DNA of 36,782 nt. It comes from Bdellovibrionales bacterium (lineage in GTDB: Bacteria; Bdellovibrionota; Bacteriovoracia; Bacteriovoracales; Bacteriovoracaceae). The position numbers and the translations under genes were made by a program. The notes under the pieces were generated by a model. That model was not told the DNA's origin and searched no databases. It was given only the letters and a program-made list of their open reading frames with translations. The stretch is from positions 1-36,782 of the forward strand of contig JAHEZZ010000006.1 in NCBI GenBank assembly GCA_023250815.1, given 5' to 3'. This document shows, in pieces, positions 8,631 to 17,251 of this stretch; position 1 is the stretch's first letter, and each line of letters opens with the position of its first letter.

Positions 8631-9611
8631 AACTTTTAAGTCCAATTCTTTTTTTGCCAAAACAAACTCTTCAATCATAAGGTCAACCACTTTTTTTACT
8701 GAACTAATTTCTTTAGTAAATTCGATAGAAGGGCCAGCACACCAGACAGTTTTATAAGAAGCACTAAATGCCGCCTTTTCCATGAGCTTCATGCCCTTAT
8801 AAGAAGTAAGCATTTTTGCATATTTTTTTAGTTGCTTATTTTTATTTAAATAACGTTCTAAAAAATTTTGTTCAGTTCCAATACTTTTTACGTAGGGAGT
8901 ATTAATGACAGAGCAAGGAGTTCCTGAAATCTTTGTGGTAAAAACAATATCCCCTGCGCCGTAGTCCACGCAAGCTTGTTTATATTCTTTGTTTACCGGG
9001 CTTTCCTTTGTTGCAATAAAAGGGCTTCCGACTGAAATTCCATCCGCTCCGAGCGATAAAATCGACAAAAGCCCGGCGCCGTTACCGACACTTCCAGCAG
9101 AAATAACCGGCAACTTGCAATTGAGTTTTAAGAGAGGAATCAAGATACCGGCCGGGATATCGCCTGCATGTCCGCCAGCTCCTGAATTTACGGCGATTAA
9201 AGCATCGGCACCCATCTCTTCAACTTTTTTGGAATAAGAAAGATCGACCACGTCACAGAAAATTTTAATTCCCAGCGGTTTTAATTTTGCAATGACGTCT
9301 TTGGGACTGCCAAGTGAAGTAATAATAAAGTTGGGTTTTTCTTCGGCGCAAATATCAATTTGTTTTTTGAGATAAATGTTTGACTTGTTTACTATGAGAT
9401 TTACCCCCCAAGCTCCAGTCGAATTTTTTTTAAAATTTCTTGCTGCCGCTTGAAACTCTTCAGGATTTCTAAAATTGAGTGCAGGAAGACAGCCCATAAT
9501 GCCTGCCTCAGAGGCGGCCTTCATCATTTCAAAATTAGAAATAAGAAACATTGGGGCTAAAATAATGGGATATTTAATTTTAAATTCATCTGTCATCCAG
9601 GTTTTAAACAT
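8625..9611 (-). CDS. Nitronate monooxygenase / 2-nitropropane dioxygenase-like FMN enzyme
   Basis: About 328 residues forming a TIM-barrel FMN enzyme. Family marks are KYPIILAPM near the N-terminus, then VNSGAGGHAGDIP (the GxGGHxG loop), LPVISAGSVGNGAGLLSILSLGADGISVGSPF (phosphate-binding end of the barrel) and the Ser/Gly-rich FMN contacts. These proteins oxidise alkyl nitronates, or in related branches act as FMN enoyl reductases (FabK-like), so the substrate stays open. Starts possible at 9617 (TTG), 9614 and 9611 (ATG). 9611 is chosen because GAGAG sits 6 nt upstream. It is monocistronic and convergent with the M3 peptidase, whose stop lies inside its 3' end. Confidence 0.82.
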   Translation of the reverse strand: MFKTWMTDEFKIKYPIILAPMFLISNFEMMKAASEAGIMGCLPALNFRNPEEFQAAARNFKKNSTGAWGVNLIVNKSNIYLKKQIDICAEEKPNFIITSLGSPKDVIAKLKPLGIKIFCDVVDLSYSKKVEEMGADALIAVNSGAGGHAGDIPAGILIPLLKLNCKLPVISAGSVGNGAGLLSILSLGADGISVGSPFIATKESPVNKEYKQACVDYGAGDIVFTTKISGTPCSVINTPYVKSIGTEQNFLERYLNKNKQLKKYAKMLTSYKGMKLMEKAAFSASYKTVWCAGPSIEFTKEISSVKKVVDLMIEEFVLAKKELDLKVL

Positions 9612-9757
9612 CATCAACTCTCATTTTAAAATGAAATTATTAGTTTATATTGTAAGTAATTATTAGAGAAAAAGAAACGCCATAAAAAAAACTTTTGGAG
9701 TAAGCTTATAAAATACTTGGTCACGGATGATTAGTATTGCCAACGGAGGGCAGATTT

Positions 9758-10933
9758 ATGAAAAAGATTTTTAGCTTTGTTCTTTTCCTAATTTTAAATA
9801 ATCAAATTTTTGCTAAGGAAGTTTGGGTTTCGGTTGGCTCAGATTTGGTTTCAAAGAGTGAAAAAAATTTCAAATCGGCCTTTAGGGAAAATCAAAATTT
9901 TGGGGATATTACTATTTTAAAAATTGAAGAAGAGTTTTTGCCTTTTCTTTCAAAATTTGCGCATCAAGATTTCCACCGGTGTGGTGGGTTTATCTATCAT
10001 GATTCAAAAGAAGATGCGCTTAAATTGGTAACGGACCTAGAGTCACAAGATTTTGCTAAAAAATTTTCTTTCGTCGATTATCAAATTAGTCACCAAGATA
10101 TGGTTAATCCAATGATAGAATCTGTAGATGCACTTCGTATTGCCGCCAACATTAGAACGATGGCGGCATTTCAAAATCGTTATTACACTGCACCTACTGG
10201 CGTACAATCTCAAGCTTGGGTGAAAGCAACTTGGGAAAAACTGGCGGCCGGTCGTTCAGATGCAACTGTAAGTTATTTCAAGCATCCAAATTGGTCACAG
10301 CCTTCAGTCATTTTAAAAATTCAAGGGAAAAGCAATGAGATCATCGTGGTTGGTGGTCACGCAGATTCTATATCTGGATACTTTGGCGGTGCTGCCGCCA
10401 GGGCACCGGGCGCTGATGATAATGCTTCCGGTATATCTTCGATTACAGAAATAATTCGTATTCTCATGGAGCATTCTTATCAACCAGAAAAAACTTTAAT
10501 GTTCATGGCCTATTCAGCTGAAGAGGTTGGCCTTAGAGGTTCAAAAGAAATCGCTACTCAAATGAAATCTCAAAATGCGCCGGTAATTGGAGTAATGCAA
10601 TTTGATATGACCAATTTTAAAGGATCTGATAATAGCATTGTACTCATGACTGATTATACCAATGAAGCTCAAAATAATTTTGTCGGTAAACTCATCGATA
10701 CTTATGTAAAAGTTAAATGGGGACAGGATAAGTGTGGCTATGCTTGCTCTGACCATGCTTCATGGCATATGAATGGTTATCCTGCCTCGATGCCATTTGA
10801 AGCACAAATGAGTGAGATGAATCATCAGATACACACTCCAAATGATACAATTTCACACTCTGGAGATAATGCTGATCATGCGTCAAAATTTGCTAGACTA
10901 GGACTATCTTATATTATAGAGCTAGATCAGTAA
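9758..10933 (+). CDS. Secreted M28 family aminopeptidase (leucyl aminopeptidase-like)
   Basis: 391 residues from ATG 9758, preceded by GGAGGG 7 nt upstream, which rules out the earlier TTG at 9737. Residues 1-19 are a signal peptide ending IFA. A propeptide-like region of about 100 residues follows, then the di-zinc domain: His201 (VVGGHADS), Asp221 (GADDNASG), catalytic Glu255 with Glu256 (YSAEEVGLRGS), Asp283 (QFDMTNF) and His359 (NHQIHTPNDT). Cys326 and Cys330 (DKCGYACSDH) have the spacing of the active-site disulfide in the Vibrio proteolyticus aminopeptidase. It likely removes N-terminal residues from peptides in the periplasm or outside the cell, which would feed the oligopeptide transporter encoded further on. 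Confidence 0.92.
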   Translation: MKKIFSFVLFLILNNQIFAKEVWVSVGSDLVSKSEKNFKSAFRENQNFGDITILKIEEEFLPFLSKFAHQDFHRCGGFIYHDSKEDALKLVTDLESQDFAKKFSFVDYQISHQDMVNPMIESVDALRIAANIRTMAAFQNRYYTAPTGVQSQAWVKATWEKLAAGRSDATVSYFKHPNWSQPSVILKIQGKSNEIIVVGGHADSISGYFGGAAARAPGADDNASGISSITEIIRILMEHSYQPEKTLMFMAYSAEEVGLRGSKEIATQMKSQNAPVIGVMQFDMTNFKGSDNSIVLMTDYTNEAQNNFVGKLIDTYVKVKWGQDKCGYACSDHASWHMNGYPASMPFEAQMSEMNHQIHTPNDTISHSGDNADHASKFARLGLSYIIELDQ

Positions 10934-10975
10934 TATTAAATAAGTGTACGACAGAAAATCTAGGAAAATGAATTA

Positions 10976-13816
10976 GTGATATTCAAAGAAATTGGCCTCT
11001 CAAAAGGCGCGAATGAAAAAGACTTACTTCTAATAGAAAGAACGGCAATTTTAAAAGCACATCAAGAATTTGGTGAAGAATTTGTCAGACCTCTTGAAGA
11101 AGCAGAAGTTATTTTAGATCTCTTTCGATATATTTATATAAATCTCTATTTGATAGTTCAGAATTATCCCTCGATTCAAAATTTATTTGATACTGAATTT
11201 ACTAATTGGAATAATTTTTTTGCAAGGGAATCAGTTTTCGATATTATTTATATCGATGATTTTTTAATTCCAGAAAAAGAAATGTTTTCTTTGATTCAAG
11301 AAAACAATGCTCCAAGGCTAGACAATCAAAAAATCCAGCTGATCAAAGACTATTTTTCAAAATGGGGAACAAACAAAAAAGATAATCACGAAAAGACTCA
11401 AGCAATTCTTAAAAACAGCTTCAATCTAGAAACAAAAAGTAGCGATTTAGCATGCGCCTGTGTCCAATGTTTGGCAGACCATAGAACGAGAATTAGAGAG
11501 GCCATTTTTGATGATCTCTTAACGATAATTGAAAAAGCAAAAACCGATATCATTTCGGCCCAAGAAAGAAATGACGATGCCAGTGAGATCTATGGAATCA
11601 TGCAAAGAGATTTAGAACAGAATTTATTTAAATCAAGAAGTAGGCTGAAAAAATCATCTCTCAATCGTCTTGAATCTCAAATTAAGCATAAAATAAAAGA
11701 GTATTTCGATTATCCTTCGGCAATGTGCTTAAAGCACACTGAAAAAATAAAACCATTTATTACTCAAATGTTAAGGCAAGAAGGATTGCGCCCAGATTTT
11801 TTAAATGATGATGAACTTGGCAAATTTTATTATCTAATGGGCACTAATGTTTGGAGGTCGGAAAGGTTTTTAGAAAAAGAATTCAAAAAATTTATTAAAA
11901 GTGCCATGGTTTTAAAGAGAAAAGATATTTCTGCTTCAATTTTAAAAGAATATTTAGGTGAATTTTGGGTTCATTCTCGTGCTAGACGACTCAACCGAAA
12001 AATTATTTATCACATGGGGCCAACGAATTCGGGAAAAACTTATCATGCCATAAACGCACTTTGCCAGGCAAAAAAAGGCTGCTATCTCGCACCACTTCGG
12101 TTATTGGCCGCTGAACTATACGACACTATGAATTCTCGAGGCGTAAAGACCACACTTTTAACAGGCGAGGAAGTTGTTGAGGTTGAAGGTGCAACTCATT
12201 TTTCTTCAACTATTGAGATGGCGCGCTTTCAAGAAGATTTTGATAGTGCAGTTATAGATGAAATACAGATGATCACAGATCCACAAAGGGGTTGGGCGTG
12301 GACCAGGGGTTTGGTAAATATATGTGCCAGAGAAGTACATTTATGCGGGGATCAGAGTGTTCTTAGTTTAGTTGAAGAGATTGTAAAGCTTTGTGGAGAT
12401 ACTTTAGAAATTAAACGCTATGAAAGAATGACTGAATTGAAAATTGAAACCAAACCGCTAGTGGTGGGGGATTTGCAAAGATCAGATGCTTTAATTGTTT
12501 TTTCCAGAAGAAATGCACTTAAGTATAAATACGATTTAGAGCAGTTGGGTTTTAAAGTCTCAATTGTTTATGGAAGACTTAGTCCAGAAGTAAGACGTGA
12601 GCAAGCACGGAAATTTGACGTTGGTGAAACGGATGTGATTGTCAGCACTGATGCTATTGCCATGGGAATGAATCTGCCAATTCAGCGAATTATTTTTTCT
12701 ACACTTACTAAAAATATTGATGATGAAGAAATAGCGATATCTATTAGTGAAATTAAACAGATTTCAGGAAGAGCTGGACGGTTTAATCGTTTTCCTATTG
12801 GTCACGTTTCTTGCTTAACAAAGGTGAAGGGTGGGATTGATCAAATTCGCGAGGCCCTAAATATGCCACTTGGCCAACAATCAAGAGGTATGGTTGGCCC
12901 TGATTTAGATATTTTTAATCAAGTTAATAATGCTTTAAAAATAAATTCTTTACCGGCATTGCAACTTTCTGAGTTTTTAAGGCTTTTTAATACCATGATC
13001 TTTAAACATCCTTTTTACTGTGTAGATTTAAAGGAAATGATTGAGCTTACAGAAATAGTAGAAGAAGCCGATCATAAGCATAATTTAAGTTCGGCCGAGG
13101 TTTTTGGATTTGCCTGTGCTCCTGTGAATATCGGCTTAATTGAACATGTTGAATATTACGTGTGGATCTTAAATCAATTTGTAAATTCTATTCCGATTAA
13201 GTGTGATACGATTGACTCTATTGCCAGCGATATTGACTATCTAGAAACATCTATAAAATGTGTAGAACTTTACCAGTGGTTATCCAGACATTTTAATAAT
13301 AAGAATTTTATTTTTGATGAATTTGAACTTTTGCATAATAAACAAAAAGCTGTAGATAGGTTAAACGAACTTTTGTCTGATAAAATTGTCCCAACCTGCT
13401 CGAGCTGTGGGTGTCAACTTCCAAAAGACGCAAAATTTTCAATTTGTGAAAATTGTTTTAGATCAAGAAGATTTCAAAGGAGAGGGAATAGTGGACGTCA
13501 ACAAGGCAGATATAATGGGAGTGATAGTTCGAGAAAAGATAACGACGTTTATCGCCCTGCTAAGAATAATGATGTCTATCGTCCTAAAGTCAATCGCCCT
13601 GCAGTGAATGATTCCCCATCTATAGCTTCTGAAAAACTTGTATCTGACCTGGGGGAAATTAGGGCGCCCAAAGATTATAAACCAGTTAAAAAAATAAAAT
13701 TTTGGTCTAAAACAAATAATCCTTTTAAAAAAAACAAAACAGAATTCGATAAGGACTCTAAAAATAAACCTGAAAAGAAAAAACTTTTTAGTTTTTCTAA
13801 GCGCAAACCTCGCTAA
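10976..13816 (+). CDS. Suv3-like DEAD-type RNA helicase with C-terminal zinc ribbon
   Basis: 946 residues from GTG 10976 (AGGA 10 nt upstream). The helicase core resembles mitochondrial SUV3: IYHMGPTNSGKT (Walker A 348-355), YLAPLRLLAAE, DEIQ (428-431), HLCGDQSVL, VSTDAIAMGMNLPI and QISGRAGRF (about 595-603). Suv3 proteins unwind RNA for decay, in mitochondria with PNPase. The first 340 residues are a long helical region including a Cys cluster (ACACVQCL). After the core comes a four-Cys zinc ribbon (C808, C811, C824, C827), then an Arg/Gly-rich stretch with a repeated DVYRP motif and a Lys-rich end, both suited to RNA binding. The tail makes this longer than SUV3 itself. A repeat element and the DUF455 gene follow. 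Confidence 0.88.
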   Translation: MIFKEIGLSKGANEKDLLLIERTAILKAHQEFGEEFVRPLEEAEVILDLFRYIYINLYLIVQNYPSIQNLFDTEFTNWNNFFARESVFDIIYIDDFLIPEKEMFSLIQENNAPRLDNQKIQLIKDYFSKWGTNKKDNHEKTQAILKNSFNLETKSSDLACACVQCLADHRTRIREAIFDDLLTIIEKAKTDIISAQERNDDASEIYGIMQRDLEQNLFKSRSRLKKSSLNRLESQIKHKIKEYFDYPSAMCLKHTEKIKPFITQMLRQEGLRPDFLNDDELGKFYYLMGTNVWRSERFLEKEFKKFIKSAMVLKRKDISASILKEYLGEFWVHSRARRLNRKIIYHMGPTNSGKTYHAINALCQAKKGCYLAPLRLLAAELYDTMNSRGVKTTLLTGEEVVEVEGATHFSSTIEMARFQEDFDSAVIDEIQMITDPQRGWAWTRGLVNICAREVHLCGDQSVLSLVEEIVKLCGDTLEIKRYERMTELKIETKPLVVGDLQRSDALIVFSRRNALKYKYDLEQLGFKVSIVYGRLSPEVRREQARKFDVGETDVIVSTDAIAMGMNLPIQRIIFSTLTKNIDDEEIAISISEIKQISGRAGRFNRFPIGHVSCLTKVKGGIDQIREALNMPLGQQSRGMVGPDLDIFNQVNNALKINSLPALQLSEFLRLFNTMIFKHPFYCVDLKEMIELTEIVEEADHKHNLSSAEVFGFACAPVNIGLIEHVEYYVWILNQFVNSIPIKCDTIDSIASDIDYLETSIKCVELYQWLSRHFNNKNFIFDEFELLHNKQKAVDRLNELLSDKIVPTCSSCGCQLPKDAKFSICENCFRSRRFQRRGNSGRQQGRYNGSDSSRKDNDVYRPAKNNDVYRPKVNRPAVNDSPSIASEKLVSDLGEIRAPKDYKPVKKIKFWSKTNNPFKKNKTEFDKDSKNKPEKKKLFSFSKRKPR

Positions 13817-13827
13817 TCTTTATGAAT

Positions 13828-13925
13828 GTATACCCTTCGCATTTTACTTCTCAAGCAAATTGTTGCGGGTATACTGCTCTTGATATTGCGCTCTCCTGTC
13901 GAAAGACTCAAGCATGATAAATATA
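13828..13925 (+). repeat. Palindromic repeat element, locus B (two units)
   Basis: Unit 1 (13828-13874) has perfect outer arms GTATACCC and GGGTATAC and a core CATTTTACTT / AAGCAAATTG around loop CTC. Unit 2 begins at the same ATAC (13871) and runs GATATTGCGCTCTCC...GAAAGACTCAAGCATGATAAATATAA; its core hairpin has decayed. The whole element aligns end to end with locus C at 18162. Its right end overlaps the ATG (13914) of the DUF455 gene, so the start codon lies inside the repeat. Confidence 0.65.
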
Positions 13926-14762
13926 AATGAATTTGCCCTGGAAATTTTGAAAGGTACTTCATTGTCTCAAAAGCTACTGAGGCCTGATCAAGATCTAGAT
14001 TTTTCGGCAAAAGATCTGTTTTTTACAATTAATAAACCAGCGAGATCTGAAAAAATTAAGTTTGGTGGGCAAGCAAAATTTCCACATCAATCGGCGCTTC
14101 GATTAAGCTCAGAAAGAGCGCGGGCGATTCATTTTTTTGCCAATCACGAATTGTTGGCAATTGAAATGATGGCCTATTTTATTTTAACGCTAAAGGAGTC
14201 GACACTAGATAATCAAATTTTAAGGCGTCGTGTTTATGAAACGCTTCGAGATGAGCAGAAACATCTCGAACTATATGTAAGTCGTATTAATTCATTAGGT
14301 GTTGAGTTTGGTGATTTTCCACTCAATGATTTTCTTTGGAGGCAAACAGTTTTTTTTACCGACCCTCAAAAATATTTTGCTATTATGGCCCTTACTTTTG
14401 AATGTGCAAATTTGGATTTTTCAAAATATTATAGCGAATTATTTTTAAATTATGGTGATCAAGAGAGTTCAAAAATATTAGAGATTGTTTATAATGATGA
14501 GATTGCCCATGTTGCTCTTGGGGTAAGCTATCTGGAAAAGGGAAGAAATAATTTAGCTCTTTGGGATTACTATCGTCAGTTGCTTCCTGATCGCCTTGGG
14601 CCGGCCCGGAGCAAAGGCAATCAATTTGACGAATATGCCAGATCCAAAGCTGGTCTTGATAAACAATTTATTGAGACTCAAAAATTGTTTGTTGATCCTT
14701 ACAAAACGATTAATAGAAAAAGCTGGAAAACAAAAGATGATGACATTTATAGTAAATCTTGA
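13914..14762 (+). CDS. DUF455 ferritin-like (putative di-iron) protein
   Basis: 282 residues matching the DUF455 (PF04305) ferritin-like family. A four-helix bundle carries the expected carboxylate/His ligands: His78-Glu79 and Glu84 (ANHELLAIEMM), Glu114-x-x-His117 (RDEQKHLELY), Glu163 (TFECANLDFS) and Glu196-x-x-His199 (NDEIAHVALG). The family linker GVEFGDFPLNDFLW is also present. Such bundles bind two iron or manganese ions and often oxidise a substrate, but no reaction is established for DUF455 that I know of. The ATG lies inside the palindromic repeat and has no clear ribosome site. The ATP-grasp gene begins within the last 26 nt of this gene, so the two are surely made together and probably act on one substrate. 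Confidence 0.85.
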   Translation: MININEFALEILKGTSLSQKLLRPDQDLDFSAKDLFFTINKPARSEKIKFGGQAKFPHQSALRLSSERARAIHFFANHELLAIEMMAYFILTLKESTLDNQILRRRVYETLRDEQKHLELYVSRINSLGVEFGDFPLNDFLWRQTVFFTDPQKYFAIMALTFECANLDFSKYYSELFLNYGDQESSKILEIVYNDEIAHVALGVSYLEKGRNNLALWDYYRQLLPDRLGPARSKGNQFDEYARSKAGLDKQFIETQKLFVDPYKTINRKSWKTKDDDIYSKS

Positions 14763-15873
14763 TTATGAATGGGTGCTCTTTGGTAAAACAGTTCCAGAAG
14801 GACGACTTCATAGAATTCAAAAAGAATTTGAATTTATTTTTTTATTTGTTGAAGAGTCAAAGTCGCAATTATATTCTAATTTTATTTATCCCGATGATTA
14901 TTTAAATTCAGTACGTAATTATGTTACACACCTTAACGATATTACGAATTTAAAAAAAAACTTAACAAATTGGTGGGGAAAGCTTGAAAAATTAAAAGAA
15001 GAAAAAAAAATTAACTCAAAAATATCTGCTCTTGAAATTTCAAGAAAAATTAATTTGCTGCCTGAGGGCGTAATGGTTGTGAATTCTGTTGAAGAGTTTC
15101 TTCAACATTTAGATTCGTTTTCTATCGTTGAAGAATTTATTCTTAAAGATCCAAACTCGATGGGTGGGCAAGGTAATTTTATTTTCAGAAAAAGGGAACT
15201 AGGTCGCAGTATTTTGAAAATTAAATCGATGATAAACTCTGGCCCAGTTATTTTCTCTCCCTTTTTTAATAGAACATATGATTTGGGGACGTTGATCAAT
15301 CTTGAAAGTAATAGTTTATCTACCCATTTAAATTTTAATACAAAATTTGGTATTTTCAGAGGTGGCCGTGTGGCCCCAAAAGAATTATTGCCTGATAATT
15401 TTGTTGTAAAAACAATTTCAATTATCAATGAATATAAAAGTATTGGAGCAACTCATCAACTGCAGATTGACTCATTCTTATATCAAGATACGAATGGTGA
15501 ACATAAATTTTATCACTTACTAGAAGCGAACTATCGTAAAACGATGGGATATTTTATTCGCAGTATTTGTCATCATTTTAAAAACAAAATAGAGAATCCT
15601 TCGCTTCTCATCATTTATCGATCTGATCTTACTGTAGATTTGTTTCACTCTGAACAACAAAAAATTCTTTTGGATAATGGCATGGTAATTGTTTCTCCAG
15701 ATTTTTTAATTGATAGTTTAACTCGGGAAAAACAATATCTAGAAAATATATTTTTAGTTATTCCCTCTGAAGTTCTAAGAAAAAACAACTCTTTACTATT
15801 TTTTAAAATATTAAAACCAAATTCGTCAACTTCTATTTTGCTAAATGACATTCAGGGCCTAAATCTTAATTAA
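14737..15873 (+). CDS. ATP-grasp-fold enzyme paired with the DUF455 protein
   Basis: About 379 residues from ATG 14737 (a second ATG follows at 14740). The frame is open much further upstream, but those starts lie deep in the DUF455 gene. ATP-grasp signs are the N-terminal Rossmann-like part, FILKDPNSMGGQGNFIF (Lys137 and the glycine loop at 143-146, which clamp ATP) and LLEANYRKTMGY (Glu263, Asn265, Arg267), the metal and phosphate contact near the fold's end. ATP-grasp ligases join a carboxylate to an amine or thiol through an acyl-phosphate. The translational overlap with a ferritin-like oxidase candidate suggests a two-step modification of a small molecule or peptide. No precursor peptide is visible nearby. 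The substrate is unknown. Confidence 0.7.
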   Translation: MMTFIVNLDYEWVLFGKTVPEGRLHRIQKEFEFIFLFVEESKSQLYSNFIYPDDYLNSVRNYVTHLNDITNLKKNLTNWWGKLEKLKEEKKINSKISALEISRKINLLPEGVMVVNSVEEFLQHLDSFSIVEEFILKDPNSMGGQGNFIFRKRELGRSILKIKSMINSGPVIFSPFFNRTYDLGTLINLESNSLSTHLNFNTKFGIFRGGRVAPKELLPDNFVVKTISIINEYKSIGATHQLQIDSFLYQDTNGEHKFYHLLEANYRKTMGYFIRSICHHFKNKIENPSLLIIYRSDLTVDLFHSEQQKILLDNGMVIVSPDFLIDSLTREKQYLENIFLVIPSEVLRKNNSLLFFKILKPNSSTSILLNDIQGLNLN

Positions 15874-15940
15874 TTATTTCCCCAATTAAGTCGAAAAGTG
15901 AATCGATCGAGACCTTTATCCTTGTGTTCGGGTATTAGAA

Positions 15941-17221
15941 ATGTTGGATAAACTGAAAGCACAATTAGAAGAACAGCTAAAGGGCATAATGCCCAAGATT
16001 GAGGAATTGAGATCAAAAATTCCTTTAAGTTTTCTTAAGAAAAAAGTGGCGAATGAAGAATTAGTTGAAGATCAAGTAGATAAAACAGAACAATCGGTTA
16101 GTGCGGCTTCCGCCGATAAAACATCCCAAGTAAGTGAAGGTGAAGTTGAAGAAGCAAAGGCTGAAGCAGAATCAGCAGAAGAAGGGCCAAAGGAAAAGGC
16201 CGCCATTTCAGAAAAAGAATTAAAAAAGAAAAAAATTATTAAAATCGCCGTTGTTGTCGGGCTTGTTTATTTGGGCGCAGATACTTTTTTAAATGATGAT
16301 CAAAAAAACACCTCTGGAATAAGTGAAGAGATTGCGGCAAACAAAGAAACAAAAACAAAGACAAAAAAAGAAATACAGGATACTGGCAAAACAGAAAAAG
16401 AAGCAGAAGTGCCACAAGTTTCTACAAATAAAGAGACTGTCATTTCTTCAGATCAAACAATTCCTGATTCTGTTTCTAATACAGCTGCACCTGATAAAAT
16501 TGTTGATATAACAACTCCCAAAGTTGATGTGCCCGCTGTCGAAACAAATGTTCCCGTTGCTGTGGCAGAGACACCAGCGGTTGAAAATAAAATAGCTCCT
16601 TTAACTCCCGAGGTCGCTCAAAATCCGGTAACCCCCTCAAATCCTCCATCAGTGGTAGTTGAGGTGGCGAAGGGGCAACCAACCAGCTCGGAACCTTTAA
16701 AAGACTCTATTAAAACAACTGAGGTCGCCGTTCCTTCGACTATTTCTGCTCAGGCAAGCAGTGAAACATTGGCGCCATCCCCAAGTTCAATAAGTCCCGC
16801 TAATAATTTGCTTCAAGATCAACCCTTGTCAGTTGCCTCAGTTCCTCAAAGTGAAACTAAATCTGAGCAAGATTTAAGCAAATTGCCGGCAGAGTTAGGT
16901 TTGGGTGAGGTTCAAAAAAAAGAAACAAGTCCTACTACTGACAACAGCATGGAATCTAAAATTCTTGATTCTGAGAAAGAATATATAATTCCCGAATATA
17001 ATCAGTTGGGGCGAGGCTTAGTTTATAATTGCAAGGGGAAACATTGGGCCTGTGTTAATAGAGAGAATTATTTTAAATGCCGTGATAATGAGAAATGGGT
17101 TGGAACAAATAATAAATCTAAAGAATGTAAACCTGTAGATGTTTATGCTTCTGATACAGACTGTAAATTAGTTCAGATTAACAATATTAATATCCGCAAA
17201 GAAACTAGTTTTTGCAATTAA
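15941..17221 (+). CDS. Single-pass membrane protein with long Pro/Val-rich periplasmic linker and Cys-rich tip
   Basis: 426 residues. An acidic and basic cytoplasmic part (1-97, probably helical) leads to one transmembrane segment at about 98-116 (KIIKIAVVVGLVYLGADTFL). About 230 residues of low-complexity Thr/Pro/Val/Glu/Ser sequence follow, long enough to cross the periplasm as in TonB-like linkers. The last 75 residues form a compact domain with six Cys (YNCKGKHWAC, YFKC, KECKP, DCKL, SFCN), enough for three disulfides. I recognise no family; the topology suggests an inner-membrane anchor reaching the wall or outer membrane. It lies 67 nt after the ATP-grasp gene on the same strand, but there is no sign that the two work together. 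Confidence 0.7.
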   Translation: MLDKLKAQLEEQLKGIMPKIEELRSKIPLSFLKKKVANEELVEDQVDKTEQSVSAASADKTSQVSEGEVEEAKAEAESAEEGPKEKAAISEKELKKKKIIKIAVVVGLVYLGADTFLNDDQKNTSGISEEIAANKETKTKTKKEIQDTGKTEKEAEVPQVSTNKETVISSDQTIPDSVSNTAAPDKIVDITTPKVDVPAVETNVPVAVAETPAVENKIAPLTPEVAQNPVTPSNPPSVVVEVAKGQPTSSEPLKDSIKTTEVAVPSTISAQASSETLAPSPSSISPANNLLQDQPLSVASVPQSETKSEQDLSKLPAELGLGEVQKKETSPTTDNSMESKILDSEKEYIIPEYNQLGRGLVYNCKGKHWACVNRENYFKCRDNEKWVGTNNKSKECKPVDVYASDTDCKLVQINNINIRKETSFCN

Positions 17222-17251
17222 TTAAGGAACCATAAAAAATTATTATTTTGC

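Noticed and set aside
15880-15940. Possible fourth palindromic repeat before the 15941 gene (TGTTCGGGTATTAG)
   Set aside because: Only the right-hand dozen bases resemble the repeat; the ATACC left end and the hairpin core are missing.
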